A stretch of 64,000 nucleotides of DNA, taken from the NCBI GenBank assembly GCA_001466705.2, contig LATX02000174.1, positions 62,001 to 126,000 on the forward strand, given 5' to 3'. Of the stretch, positions 11,492-22,480 are shown piece after piece; positions within the stretch are counted from its first letter, which is position 1, and each line of letters opens with the position of its first letter. The position numbers and the translations under genes are program-made. The notes under the pieces were generated by a model. It searched no databases, was not told the origin of the DNA, and worked only from the letters and a program-made list of their open reading frames with translations. The stretch is from Moniliophthora roreri (lineage: Eukaryota; Basidiomycota; Agaricomycetes; Agaricales; Marasmiaceae).

Positions 11492-13079
11492 TTGGAACAC
11501 TTTAATATGATATGAGATAATGGGTAATAAGGACTAGAGTGAGCCCAGTCTGCTAGTCATTGCCTTAGAGAAGCTGTGGTACCTTAGAAAGTACAAAGAG
11601 CTATATGATACGCTATACAGAGGTGTCTAAGCTGTACTTTCTAACCTATCTATGTATCAGATCCAAAGCGGATCACTCCCGAAACCTGTAGGGGATCTAA
11701 CTATGGCCCAATGAATGCATTGGCTAGTTAACCAAGCTCTCAAAGTGCTATCAATGGGATTTTAACTTCTACTTTACTTTTCTATGACATCTGCAAAGTG
11801 CAAGCTGCAGTCAAACAAGTACAGAGGTACTTAGAGGAGACATCAAAACAGAAAGACAACTTAGAACAGGAAAGATCATAGAATGATCCTCCTCCAAAGT
11901 CAATATACGGATCAGAGTCGAAGCAGGCGATCTCTTAATAAAGAGTGCACCAGTGGCTAAACAACACAAGATAAACAAACTAGGTACAAAGACTGCTCGG
12001 AAAGACAGAAATCACTTCCGAAGGACATCCACTACCTACAGACAGATACAACGAGACATATGAAGAATATCTAATGTGCAAGAAGTCCTAAATAAGACCG
12101 AGCATGCATTGTCAAAGGAGATAGGAACAGTAACAGCATGTTCTGAACTTGGAAACCTTGGCATCTAGGCCTCTGCTGATGGGTGGATACTAGAAAGGGA
12201 AATGCTGTCAAGAGATGGGACAGATACAGTTATCTGTTCATAGATACCCAACTTAGAAAAAGAGAAAATACAAATTATAGAATCTAGAACGCCTGGAAAT
12301 GTAGATACCCACATGGATATGGTCAGATACCCTAGTGGCCAGACTCCGTGACATCTGAGTATTCCCTCTTTTAGTATCTCAGACACTCCTTTATCATTTC
12401 TTGAATTATCAGACATTATTTATAATTTTCTGTAGATATATTCCTTGGACCGTATATAAGAACAGCTAGATATGTGTACATACTCAAGTAACTCTGCCCC
12501 CTCTGATTGTGAATACATGATAAGTTTGTTTGGTGTATAACTTTGTGTGCCATTCCAGTTTTGCTTCCTCACTACAGGCCCTGGAGATTGGTCCTGAGTG
12601 ACTCCAGAGAGATAGAAATCTGAGAACGAACTTGCGTCATAAGAGATAAGAGTAACATCTTGAGTGCATTATAGCACTTTTCTAAGAGAAACTTTACACC
12701 AAGAAGGAGCCTTGGGCACTTGGAGTGTGGCCTGTGTGTGTATCAGGTTGTGACACACTTAGAGTCTTAGCAAGGGGTGTGCCTGCACTGAACTCTTTGT
12801 AGAAATTGGTCTAGGACCTTTTCCAGTACACTGTGTGCTGTAGTTATCTTGAAGAAGTCTTGAACTCTGTAGGGTCAGACTATATTGGCTATCAAGTCTT
12901 TGTACGGGACTGTAGCTCTTGTGTTTGTGCTTTGTGCACCGTGTTCTTTGTGTTTTGTGTGTGTGTTTGTGATATAAAACATTTTAAAACCATATATACT
13001 CCTCTGGAGGTGAACACTTTGAAGTAGAACACTTCAATAAGAGAGAATCAACCTAGCTAAGAGTTTTGTTGGCATTCTA
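11492..13079 (+). mobile_element. Near-complete long LTR, plus orientation
   Basis: Restarts close to the LTR 5' end and runs almost to its 3' end (GTTTTGTTGGCATTCTA), with TATATAA at 12453-12459. It differs from the minus-strand copies mostly by C/T and G/A changes. It is the most complete plus-strand copy. Confidence 0.75.
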
Positions 13080-13080
13080 N

Positions 13081-13441
13081 ACTTAGAGTCTTAGCAAGGG
13101 GTGTGCCTGCACTGAACTCTTTGTAGAAATTGGTCTAGGACCTTTTCCAGTACACTGTGTATTGTAGTTATCTTGAAGAAGTCTTGAACTCCATAGGGTC
13201 AGACTATATTGGCTATTGAGTCTTTGTATGGGACTGTAGCTCTTGTGTTTGTGCTTTGTGCACTGTGTTCTTTGTGTTTTGTGTGTGTTTGTGATATAAA
13301 ACATTTTAAAACCATATATACTCCTCTGGAGGTGAACACTTTGAAGTAGAACACTTCAATAAGAGAGAATCAACCTAGCTAAGAGTTTTGTTGGCATTCT
13401 AAGTGCAGTAACTCTGATCACATTGATCCACACTTGCACAA
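13081..13441 (+). mobile_element. LTR 3' end fragment
   Basis: Repeats 3' LTR sequence already present before the N at 13080 and ends at the LTR terminus (..CCACACTTGCACAA) at the N at 13442. Confidence 0.75.
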
Positions 13442-13529
13442 NTAAAATGTATTGAAGTGTATTTAGCCATTATAATGTATTTTGACTATTTGGATCGGAG
13501 ACAAAAAGAAATAAAAATCCATTCATTGC

Positions 13530-13620
13530 AACCTCTGAGTCAAACCCACAACCTTATGGTAGATTAGTCAGCAGCCTGGTAGCTGCTGGGTGCTCAGAAC
13601 CACTGTGCCACTGTGCCACA
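13530..13620 (-). repeat. tRNA-like SINE or degenerate tRNA candidate
   Basis: On the minus strand, TGGCACAGTGG (13610-13600) matches the tRNA A-box consensus and GGGTTTGACTC (13547-13537) matches a B box if one CpG has become TpG. They are about 53 bp apart, within the range for internal pol III promoters. A second TGGCACAGTGG overlaps at 13618-13608. I could not fold a clean acceptor stem, so a SINE head or dead tRNA copy fits better than a working tRNA. Confidence 0.45.
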
Positions 13621-14012
13621 TAACTATAAACACACACAGTGCATTATACCCTTTTACTAAAAGACCTATCTCCAAAACATTTTATTCTACCCACACCAGC
13701 TTATCATTTATTGATTAAAAATCAGTTTCATTATAAACATAAATAGGTGTATCTAATAATAAAGCCTTGTTACATTGTCATGTTGCATGGGTTTTTATAT
13801 GCTGTTGCACTAAGAACTTTACTTATATTTGAAATTGTGTTATAATGTGCATGTACTGGGGTTGTAAGGCAGTTAAAATATTTCAATATATTGCAACTAG
13901 GCTACAATACACTTCAAATCTAGCTGGATTTATTATCATATGTTGTAACCTTTATAATCCTGTTGTAAGGATATTATAATGTAATGTACTTTTTGCAGGT
14001 GGGAAACAGAGA
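13621..14012. other. AT-rich interval, no gene seen
   Basis: CpG-poor sequence with no open frame of interest. It separates the tRNA-like block from the dispersed repeat downstream. Confidence 0.5.
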
Positions 14013-14436
14013 TGTAAAGTGCAGTGGAATGTGCTCAACTCACATTTGTACAAGAGCTTGCTAGAACCTTAAGGGTTATAGAGGTGCGATGTGCAGAGTA
14101 GTCAATGTTAGATAAGCAGTGAAACCTAGTAAGCTATGGATATAAGCTACTGAATACTTGTGAGACAAAGTATCCAAGAATAATGTGTCTTGGGGAGACA
14201 CAATACAATCATCAGTAAGCAGAAGAAGCTATACATGTGTACTACATGAGTTCTACTGTATTGTACATGAGGCTACAATACTCCTACTGGATGAGAGAGC
14301 ACTCTTATGACTATAGTGCAAGCTCCAGAGAAGCTCAGGAATGTACTTTGTATGTTCCATAGTTGATCACAGACACAAGTAATACAATAACTAATCTACC
14401 TAGTTTAGTATAGTACAGGTACTGTGCTTCAACACT
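14013..14436 (+). repeat. Dispersed repeat, possibly a short solo LTR (copy 1)
   Basis: Starts TGTAAAGTGCAG and ends GTGCTTCAACA, giving TGT...ACA ends typical of an LTR. Its last about 170 bp (14268-14436) recur at 16596-16764. No matching target duplication was found at the ends. Relative to the other copy it shows TpG or CpA where that copy has CpG. Confidence 0.45.
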
Positions 14437-14540
14437 CCACATGAAAATTGCACATTGATCCCAGTCAAAGCTGAGTCGTGAAAAGATAAGAGATAAGAGA
14501 TAACGGCGATGTCGCCATTATGATATCACTGTTTCCTTCA

Positions 14541-14752
14541 CATGCAAGGTTCCTTTGCATTTTTTTGCGAAGGAACTTACCCTCAACTGCACCTCCTAAC
14601 GCCTAACCCCGAGCCCCAAACCCCAAACTGACTCAGCGTGAGGTACAAGCTCCAACCGGTTGAGGGTAAGTTCCTTCGCATTTTTTTTGCAAAGGAACTT
14701 GCCCTCAACTGCACCTCCTAACGCTTAACCCCGAACCCTGAACCCCTAATAA
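14541..14752. repeat. Tandem pair of hairpin plus C-rich repeat
   Basis: Two copies about 113 bp apart each contain a hairpin with about 12-bp arms (AAGTTCCTTCGCA / TGCAAAGGAACTT) around a T-rich loop, followed by CCTCAACTGCACCTCCTAAC and then a degenerate run of TAACCCC/GAACCC units. The arrangement looks like a small foldback or MITE-like repeat next to telomere-like sequence. No protein frame is present. Confidence 0.6.
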
Positions 14753-16573
14753 CCAGCCCAGTGAAAAGTTCGTCAAACCAGATCGATGCAGAGCAAGTGA
14801 AAAAGACGGCAGTACTTCATCAGAAAGCTACAATGGTGTTATTGGTATTCTAAAATGCGGAAATTGGCTTTTTCAATACCAATTCCACTCATATTTGATG
14901 GTATTGCACAACGAGGTCCCAATATTGTACAATACCATAAAATACATCTATAATACACAAAATTACCTATCATTCAACCTGTAAATGCCATACTAAGGAT
15001 ACGCTGCCACAGCTGATTGACGGTGTAACACAGTCATCAATACAGGTAAGGTTGGCCAGCTGATTTCTGTCTGGGTAGAAGCCCATGGCACGGCGACTGT
15101 GTTATAGGTGACCATCTTGAGGTTGTTTGGGACTGGCTATTGCCAATTTGTCAGACCAAATGCACCAGCAGATATAAGTACAACACACCTGGTTCGAAGT
15201 CCTCTCAAATTTATCATGTCCTACACCCTGCCATTTTTGTTGACGTGATTCCAACTGTGAGGTGGAATCATAATGCTGAAAAAAGACCTATTAGTCACTG
15301 AAAGTCAGCTGGAGAGCCAAGCCGTAGAACCTAGTAGGGCTGAGTAGGTGAGACCAAAGCATTTGACCAACGCAGATGGCTTGAGAGCTAGAGCATTGAA
15401 GGGAACCTTGAAGTTGTAGGCTTGAGTCTTGAAAGTTGTTGGTTGATCCTTGACGGAATCATCAAATCGGCTCATAAAGTGGGGGAGAAGGTCATTGTGA
15501 TATCAGTTTCTGAGTGAGGAAAATCGAGGCTCCGTGATGATGGTTCAACGTAAAGTTCGGCCTCTCACGTGCTCTTGTTGATGCTCGGAATTTCGGGTTC
15601 CGCTTGCTCTCCATCCTTCCACTTCCGCACTCCTGCCTTTCAATATAGCTGTTGAATCGTATCTGCTTTAGTGCATTGACTCGCATTCTCCCTCTGAAGC
15701 TGAAATACAAGTAATGCATGGAATGCCGGAAACACGGGTGTAGCTTTGCTGATGTTGAGATCGAGGGTTCTTGCCTTTCGTTTCGCTAGTATCACGTTTT
15801 CCTCAGGTTGACTCGATTAGCCTCGATTTCAACGCCATCTCCATTGTCCAGATCATATGATTTTTTTTCTGATCCTTTTTTTGTCTTTGGAACCGTCCAT
15901 ATCACAGGGAGTCTGAGTCGCCGCAATGCTTTTCTCTTCTCGACCACCATGCCCTGTACCCTCCAGCTATGCCCTCGCCCTCTTAAGTCTTTTTTCATCA
16001 CTAGAGGTGTATGGAACACCTGAGCAATGCACACTCTGGTCATTGAGTGAGTAACGTTAATAGGACTCAGCTATTATGGGTGTGGCAGCATGGACAGTGA
16101 GTACGTCGTTTAGTCTGGGAACCCAGCTTATCCTTGCGCATATTTACAGGAACATTGACAGCTAAAGGCGAGCTAAAGGTGCCCATGAATTCATAGAGCC
16201 AGATCCAACGCCCTGGGATCTTTGCCCAAGTTTCAGTATACGAACGTCTACAACTTTCAACAAGACGCTTCTCTATGCTCATGCAGACTGTACGAGGTAT
16301 GCGCCCTTGATTCCATAATATTTATGTACTTCTCGAATCTCCGGTCGATAGTCGATTCGTCGAAGACCCACAGGCCCAATTAGCATGCGTATGTATGTCT
16401 CATGCCTCTATTCAACTATGTCTGCTAACCTACATTTCTGCGGCATATTATTTCGCAAATACTCTCCCACATATTCTACTATCCAACAGTATCGCGGAAA
16501 ACAGGAGAAAGCAAGTGAGGGCATCAGGAGGAATCGGTAGGAGTCATGCGGTGAGAACGAGGGAGAACGAGGT
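14753..16573. other. Intergenic; nested inverted repeats only
   Basis: No convincing gene. At 14841-14849 and 14875-14883 ATTGGTATT and AATACCAAT form inverted arms, and a second GGTATTG/CAATACC pair lies about 20-50 bp further on. Short open frames on both strands here lack splice-compatible neighbours or family motifs. Confidence 0.5.
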
Positions 16574-16766
16574 TGATAGTACATGTACTGTGCTTCAACA
16601 GGCTACAATACTCCTACTGGACGAGAGAGCACTCTTATGACTATAGTGCAAGCTCCGGAGAAGCTCAGGAACGTACTTTGTAAGTTCCATAGTTGATCAC
16701 AGACACAAGTAATACAATAACTAATCTACCTAGTTTAGTATAGTACAGGTACAGTGCTTCAACATC
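16574..16766 (+). repeat. Dispersed repeat (copy 2)
   Basis: Matches the 3' part of the repeat at 14013-14436. Its body is bounded by two near-identical segments (AGTACATGTACTGTGCTTC near 16580 and AGTACAGGTACAGTGCTTC near 16745), like a target or terminal duplication. CpG sites are kept here (GACGAG, CCGGAG, AACGTAC) where copy 1 has TG or CA. Confidence 0.6.
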
Positions 16767-16841
16767 TCCGAGCTTCACAAGCAACGATAATGCCTCTACC
16801 ATCGTTGCCGTAGGCCAAGCTTCCATATTTGTCTGCTGGCG

Positions 16842-17220
16842 GTGCAGGTGACGAGAGAGGGTGATATGACATGCGGGTATCGGCTAAACCCTTCGGTCGA
16901 TGCAGGTGAAGGGAATTATTTACCAACCGAGTGTGATTCCACACTCATAGTTATGGTATCTGCAGCATGTGCATGCTTCGACTTTGATGTGACACCTCGG
17001 ATGGCGAGTGAATCTCGTAGAATGCAACACAATTACATTTCGACCTCATGGCTTGCTTTGCGTCTGGTTCAGATTGATCATAGGTTACTACCTGAATACG
17101 ATGATTGCTGGGCAGCGCATTAGTTCAAGCACGGCGGGTCCTGGGCCCTGCTTATCTTTGGAGCACCCGAAAGATGCTTCGACCGCCCTATCTTATACTA
17201 CAGGTGAGTAATATTAGGGT
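16842..17220 (+). pseudogene. Relic C-terminus of a membrane-protein paralogue
   Basis: The end of a 93-codon frame reads LLPEYDDCWAAH, which resembles the PPPEYDAHW tail of the gene at 17918-19544. Downstream DNA also matches that gene's 3' end: both reach a GTAATATTAGGGT stretch after a similar Pro/Ala-rich segment. Upstream exons for an ectodomain or membrane span were not found. I read it as the remaining tail of a tandem duplicate. Confidence 0.5.
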
Positions 17221-17917
17221 AAATGATAGGCAAATGTAGTCCCTTTTCTACGTTACCGCACACTTATTTATCGAAATACAATAAGCAATACAAAATCAAT
17301 TTCAGATCATTCACTGCGGGGGTTTCTAGTGACTAGCAATAGAGGCGTCCTACCCGAGTGTCAGGGCTTAGTATGCAGAAGGTACACTCCTTATCAGCCC
17401 CGGGAAACATGACTGAGCCCCAGGTTCTTGAAGCTTGTTACAACAACGAACAGGATTTTTGGTGTCAGCGTTTATTAGGCGCTCGAGGATGACAAAATGT
17501 TTTTCCCACCTAAACCTTGCTTCTTCGAACCATCATGACCGTTACAGTACTCTGCATCACAGCTTGATTCGCCAACGCTCAGCGCTCATTTCTCAGAGTA
17601 CACCTTTTACTCATTCATTTTCAGGGGTGATCTTGATCGCTCAGAGCCACGCCGAATACCGTCGACCGAGGCACTTCATCGGTAATTATACTTCTATTTC
17701 GTCAGGTTATGCAGAGACTGAAGGTTATCATTGATCATCATTGCTTGAGACTGGAGTAGTCAACCTGCCAAGAAATATTCCAGAATTTATTTTATCCTCA
17801 TTCAACGTCGGGCGTGTGTTTCATGCTTTAGTTGGGCGGCGCCAGCGTGATACTCATGGCGTGACATTGGTTATAAGGAACCATGTTGCAAATCAGCTTT
17901 CAGCGGTTCTCTTCTCA
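17221..17917. other. Upstream region of the membrane-protein gene
   Basis: No independent gene recognised. A frame open from 17741 runs into the next gene, so a signal-peptide exon could lie here, but I could not fix its ATG or splice sites. Confidence 0.4.
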
Positions 17918-19544
17918 ATGGAGCCCCAGCCTTACAACATCACGCTCTCCTCCCAAACTGCTTCCTTCCTCTATTCTCCTTCCCGCGATACCAACATTAC
18001 AGAAGGCTGGAACGTGACATATAGTGGAGGAAGAACAACTCTAGACGCAAGGTGGGGACTTCAAGGCACTGGCATAGATTTTCACCGGAAAAGCCTTGCT
18101 GGCGCGTCATTAGAGTTCGGCTGGACAGGAACGGCATGCTACCTGTACGGCAAGGCAGAGCCGGGATCATACAGAGTTTACGTGGACGACGAGGAGCTTG
18201 TAGGGGTACCTCAGGATGGCCTCCTAGGCTCAAAATCTGGGTTGACTTATGGCTCCCACTCCGCGAATTTGAGCGTTGTCGGGGGTAGTACAGTCGCGTT
18301 TCAATACGTTGATCTAATTATCGGAATAGGAAGCCCCGGGTAAGTCTGCATCGTATTGCCAACACCAGTAACTCTCATCGCTAACACTGCCTCTAAGCTC
18401 TTCTGTTGAGAACCGTACAGAGCAAGCGACAAACGAAACTTCTCCTGTCATTCCAAACACCAGATTCTTCAGATTTGGGAATGAACTCTCACCGACTGAG
18501 AACGGTTGGGAAGTGGAACTAGATATTCCGCGAAGTACGTGTTCAGATTATCGTGGATTCATACGACTTACACTTCATGATAGTGATGTATCCCGACGGT
18601 ACAACGAGACCTCTCACCCGTCAAATTCACACTGGAAACGAACGAGACACTCTTTCGTTTACCGTGGAAGAAGCATCTGCGTTCTTCCTAAGAGGCTCGC
18701 TGAGCTTCGATCACTTCCTCAAGCAAGCGACGATAACACCCGGTCCAAACGGAGAACCATTCAAAACAACAGTATTCAACGACTACTCCACGGTATTGGA
18801 TTTTGAACAAGTGTTATATTGGGAGAGCGGGTTGGATCGCGATAAGACGTACGACGTAAAAATCACAATACTTGAGAATGCGGGACGACCATCCTAATTG
18901 TCATTCAATAAGCTCGAATTGATAGACGGGTATGGTTTCTCAAGGTTTCCTTGACAGAATTTCTGAAGTCGTGTATTTACAGTGGAACATTTGTGTCGAG
19001 CTCGCCGGGACTATCTTCAGGTAGTATCGCAGGTATCGTAAGTAATTGTCTTCTTGTGTATCCTTCCGCTTTTTTGCTTATCAGGTAATCAAGGTCGTTT
19101 CAGCCGTTGCTGCAGCTTGTCTTCTTGCTGCTGTCGTGTTCATCGTCTGGTGGCGTAGAAGGTGAGGGCGGAGGCCTTTGATATGTGAATATCCACTCAC
19201 TTCGAGGTCATGACAGACGAAATAGGAATAGTAACTCTGAATACCCGAGGACTACCACGGGTTAGGGCAATTTACTTTTTATTTAAATGATATTTCCTGA
19301 CCATAGCATTTCCAGCACAAGTACCCCAAGGAGCAGTCGAAGCGTTCACGCAATCATCTCCCTCCGTTTTTCAATCCCAGTCACAATTTACGTCTGAATT
19401 AGATCAGCCACCACCGGAATACGATGCTCACTGGGCACTGGAAGTTGGTTTGCCAGCAAATGCAGGGCCTGCACGCAAGATGCGTCGACCTCCCCCGCTC
19501 CCGACACGGACTAGTAATATTAGGGTCAAGAATAGGCGGATATA
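17918..19544 (+). CDS. Single-pass membrane protein with beta-rich ectodomain; in-frame stop before the anchor
   Basis: The first exon (ATG 17918, possibly not the true start) encodes NITLSSQTASFLYSPS... with FGWTGTACYLYG, typical of a galactose-binding-like ectodomain found in agaricomycete membrane proteins. Introns: 18340-18397, about 18535-18583, 18974-18982 region, 19038-19084 and two more. A second ectodomain half ends in SGLDRDKTYDVKITI. Then an in-frame TAA occurs at 18895-18897, although the same frame continues as LSFNKLELIDG into SSGSIAGI, a membrane span (VSAVAAACLLAAVVFIVWW) and a cytosolic tail with PPPEYDAHW. A 57-nt GTAAAA...AATAAG segment (18856-18912) could be spliced to remove the stop. 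Ligand and role unknown. Confidence 0.7.
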
Positions 19545-19778
19545 GCTGCCCTTTCGCTGGTTTTGATTGTAATACACCAAAAGATATTGATATCCAAAAC
19601 CAACTTAATAATAATCATGTATCACTGCTACTCAATATAGTCGATTGTTCTTGTTTATTATCTTTTGTTGTCCACCTCTGCCAGGACACTGGCCATTGTT
19701 GACTGAAAACCAACAGCAAAGGCAGGCATAACCTTGTTCACGAAAGGGCCGCATTTAAGCCACGGCCACAAGAGAAGG

Positions 19779-19785
19779 TATATAA
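19779..19785 (+). promoter_or_regulatory. TATA box
   Basis: TATATAA about 150 bp before the ATG at 19935. A probable 5'-UTR intron (19874-19928, GTACGC...TACAG) lies between. Confidence 0.45.
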
Positions 19786-19934
19786 CACGGAGTAGCTTTC
19801 GATGGTGTAGTATCCCTCATCGCCCATATTAATCGAACCATTTCATCCATAAATCTCACTCAATTCTTCAGAGGTACGCAATTCTTCAAGAACGCCATCG
19901 CTCCGTAACTGACCCGGTTCTTGTACAGACAATA

Positions 19935-20165
19935 ATGAATAACTCTACCGCCACCACAAACAACTACACCACCGGCCCTTCGCCACACGAACTGAGCGTT
20001 GATGGGCTCAGCCTCCAGACACCATCATCGCCAAAGCAAGGCGGAAGCACGCTCCCGACTTTCACTAACCCGTTCAAGGGGAACGCTCCTATCTCTCTGA
20101 ATGCGAACCAAGCCCAACCGCATACTCAACGCGAGAGGCGTGATGCTACGGCAGGCCTCCCTTGA
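19935..20165 (+). CDS. Small Ser/Thr/Asn-rich protein (76 aa), hypothetical
   Basis: Single-exon frame starting MNNSTATTNNYTTGPS and ending ATAGLP. It has no hydrophobic segment, so it is probably soluble and mostly disordered. Support comes from context: a TATA box, a canonical 5'-UTR intron ending directly before the ATG (TACAGACAATAATG), and a purine-rich ATG context. I do not recognise the family. Confidence 0.5.
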   Translation: MNNSTATTNNYTTGPSPHELSVDGLSLQTPSSPKQGGSTLPTFTNPFKGNAPISLNANQAQPHTQRERRDATAGLP

Positions 20166-21259
20166 GCCTATTTTTATCTGTACACCCGATTCACAGACGT
20201 TTCGCTGTTGTATAACTGTGCAAATCTATTAGCTAGTATGTAGTTCATGATATACGTTCAATGTTCCTATACCATTTGAGGCAACAAGTAATCATACGAG
20301 AAAGCGTATCTGCGAGATGACAGAGGTCAGCGTGGCTGCTGCAAGGACAGATACAGTACATACATGCACCCTTAGTTTCCCCCAGCAACCCCTGAATGTC
20401 GAGGCATGATCCTCCGAAACGTGGCTTTCAACATAAGACGTGTCGTATCTTCATAAGGGTTTGAGGGCGTTCTAGGACGTCCGCAGGATCCGCCGACAGA
20501 AGTTGAGACTAAATCCTGACAGTGATGAAAGATGTCAATACCATTCAAGCTCAATCAAACCGTGTATCCTTTCTTGTCTCAACCCAGACATTCAGTCCAT
20601 GACGATCGTCATGGGCGATCTACGATGGATTCTAGGGGCAATGAGTACTGGAAAGAAAAAGTACAACGATGATTCCTTCATTGGGCACCCTGTAAACTAT
20701 TGAGCACAAAATTCACGTTTTTCGGCAAAGGATTCTCAACGTGATGACGTCTTTCTCCGGCTACAGCTGGTAGTTCATGGACAAGAAAAGTGATGATGAG
20801 TGTCAGTGAGTGTCGATGTCAAAGTGTGACTCAGGCTAAAATTCCCACATCTCGGTCTTCCTCTGAAACCCTCATCATCCTCTCTTCCGGTTCTTCAATA
20901 CCAAGGTAAGCACGCTAAAACCGCCGAGAATCGATTCCCAAAAGATTTTACAGGGAAAGAGAGACACATCGACTATCTAGCGACATAGAACCGAAATGGG
21001 TAGAATTGGCTTTCCTCTGACGACTATTGACATTTCTGTCTAGCGCGCCGAAGCCGTTCCGCGCGGGCTGCATGTAATCCGCTGGCCGATGCCATAGAAG
21101 ACAAGAAGCGAGACTGAGGGGTTGGTGCAAGTCCTGCCCAGTCGGATGCAATGGCAACTTTAAAGGGGCGGATCCAGATTGCAAGGTCCGAGGGAGCCGG
21201 GCTGATCATTTATCCATTCACCCCATCCAATCGTCTTCCCATTCCCCCAAAACAACAAA
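20166..21259. other. Intergenic, no gene recognised
   Basis: Several short overlapping frames on both strands, none with splice-compatible neighbours. The last part is the promoter region of the Bud6-like gene. Confidence 0.4.
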
Positions 21260-21774
21260 ATGCAAAATTCTGAGCTTGGGAGTCGTCAAAAGGCAGCAGA
21301 GAAGGCGTCGAATCGAAGGGTGTGTTCGTTATCTGTTACACTTGGGTAGAAGACTGATAGAGAAATGGAAACCCCGTAGGAGGTAGAATCCTCCGTTACA
21401 CGCTTCCTCGTCTCTATCAAGCAGTTACTTCGAGTCCTCAGCGAATGGTCGCATCTCAAGGTTGACGAGAACGGCGTCAGCGACGTGTACGTTCAAACCA
21501 TCAACGACTTTCATACCTCCGTGATGGCATTTGCGATGCTGGAAATCAATATGAGGTGACCCTCTTGTCATTACCTTCTCAGTACCCACACTGACTCATG
21601 TCCGATAGTGAGCTGGAATCAGTACCCGAAGACCTTCGTCATGTTCTAGAAGAATGTTTATCGGAGGAAGCCAGCGTACCGGCACTGATGATATACCTAC
21701 CAAAAGTCCGCCAAATCATAACGAATGTATTGGAGGTTCTCCGAGAGAAGCAGCAATTATTCAAAGGGCGATGA
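21260..21774 (+). CDS. Stand-alone Bud6/Aip3 N-terminal-domain protein
   Basis: Three exons, 21260-21319, 21380-21555 and 21609-21774, with introns of 60 and 53 nt, encode about 133 residues. After a short polar start (SRQKAAEKASNRR) comes a helical block, VTRFLVSIKQLLRVLSEW...VSDVYVQTINDF...VPEDLRHVLEECLSEEAS...YLPKVRQIITNVLEVLREKQ, which I recognise as the N-terminal region of fungal Bud6/Aip3 actin and formin regulators. Full-length Bud6 is many times longer and carries its formin- and actin-binding core further C-terminal; here two stops (TGATAA) follow at once. It is either a truncated paralogue or a small protein that could compete for partners of the Bud6 N-terminus. It is convergent with the microexon gene next door. 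Confidence 0.75.
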
Positions 21775-21910
21775 TAAGGCTACGTATACCTTAGAATTTA
21801 GCACAATAATTTCGACTAGTCGTTAATACCGTACATCTCTATAGTCATAACTGGATAATGTACGAAGAATTATAATACACAACGATTGGCTGAACAGAGG
21901 CGCCCCTCAC

Positions 21911-22480
21911 CTACCTAGCACTCACAGGTGTCGACCAATGACCTGAAAGGAAGGTCTGAGTCAGTACACATCGGCAAAATAATATTAGGAAAAAGGATAT
22001 ACCAGCAGGCGGACCTCCTGACTGCGATCTCGATGACGATTTACTGACAGGTATTGACCAATAACCTGAATGAAAGGCATCAGCGGTAAGTATAGGAACC
22101 CATGAGTCCAGGAAGACATACCGGCAGCAGATTGCGACACGGATGTCACTTCGCTGACAGGCGTCGACCAGTATCCTGAATGAGAGTTCATTAGCACTGA
22201 GTGTCGGCATATCTATATCAAGAAGGATTATACCAGGTGGTGGGTACGACCTAGATGCCGACCCCATCGTAGGTGTAGACCAATAACCTAAGCCAACGTT
22301 GTTGAGCCTCACGTAGGACGATGAATTTCGAACAAGACAAACCGGGAGGCGGTGTTACGGATCCTGCTCGACTAGCAGGGGTTGAGGGATAGCCTGAAGC
22401 ACAATGAAAGGCAGCAAGAACAACATTGCATGAAAACATACCTGGAGGCGGCGTTCTGTATCCAGATGTTGTCCAGTACC
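21911..22480 (-). repeat. Tandem exon-intron repeat, GYWSTP type (six units)
   Basis: Six units of about 105-120 bp, each an exon of 32-63 nt plus an intron of 48-60 nt. Exon peptides: YWTTSGYRTPPPG, GYPSTPASRAGSVTPPPG, GYWSTPTMGSASRSYPPPG, GYWSTPVSEVTSVSQSAAG, GYWSIPVSKSSSRSQSGGPP plus AG, and GHWSTPVSAR followed by the stop. All internal exons are multiples of three with phase-1 borders, so each copy adds one peptide repeat without shifting the frame. Confidence 0.8.

Noticed and set aside
15180..15205. GGTTCGAAGTCC, like a tRNA B box
   Set aside because: No A box or pairing acceptor stem at the right distance.
15492..16043. Minus-strand frames of 75-83 codons
   Set aside because: No family motif, no splice-compatible exons and biased composition; treated as chance.
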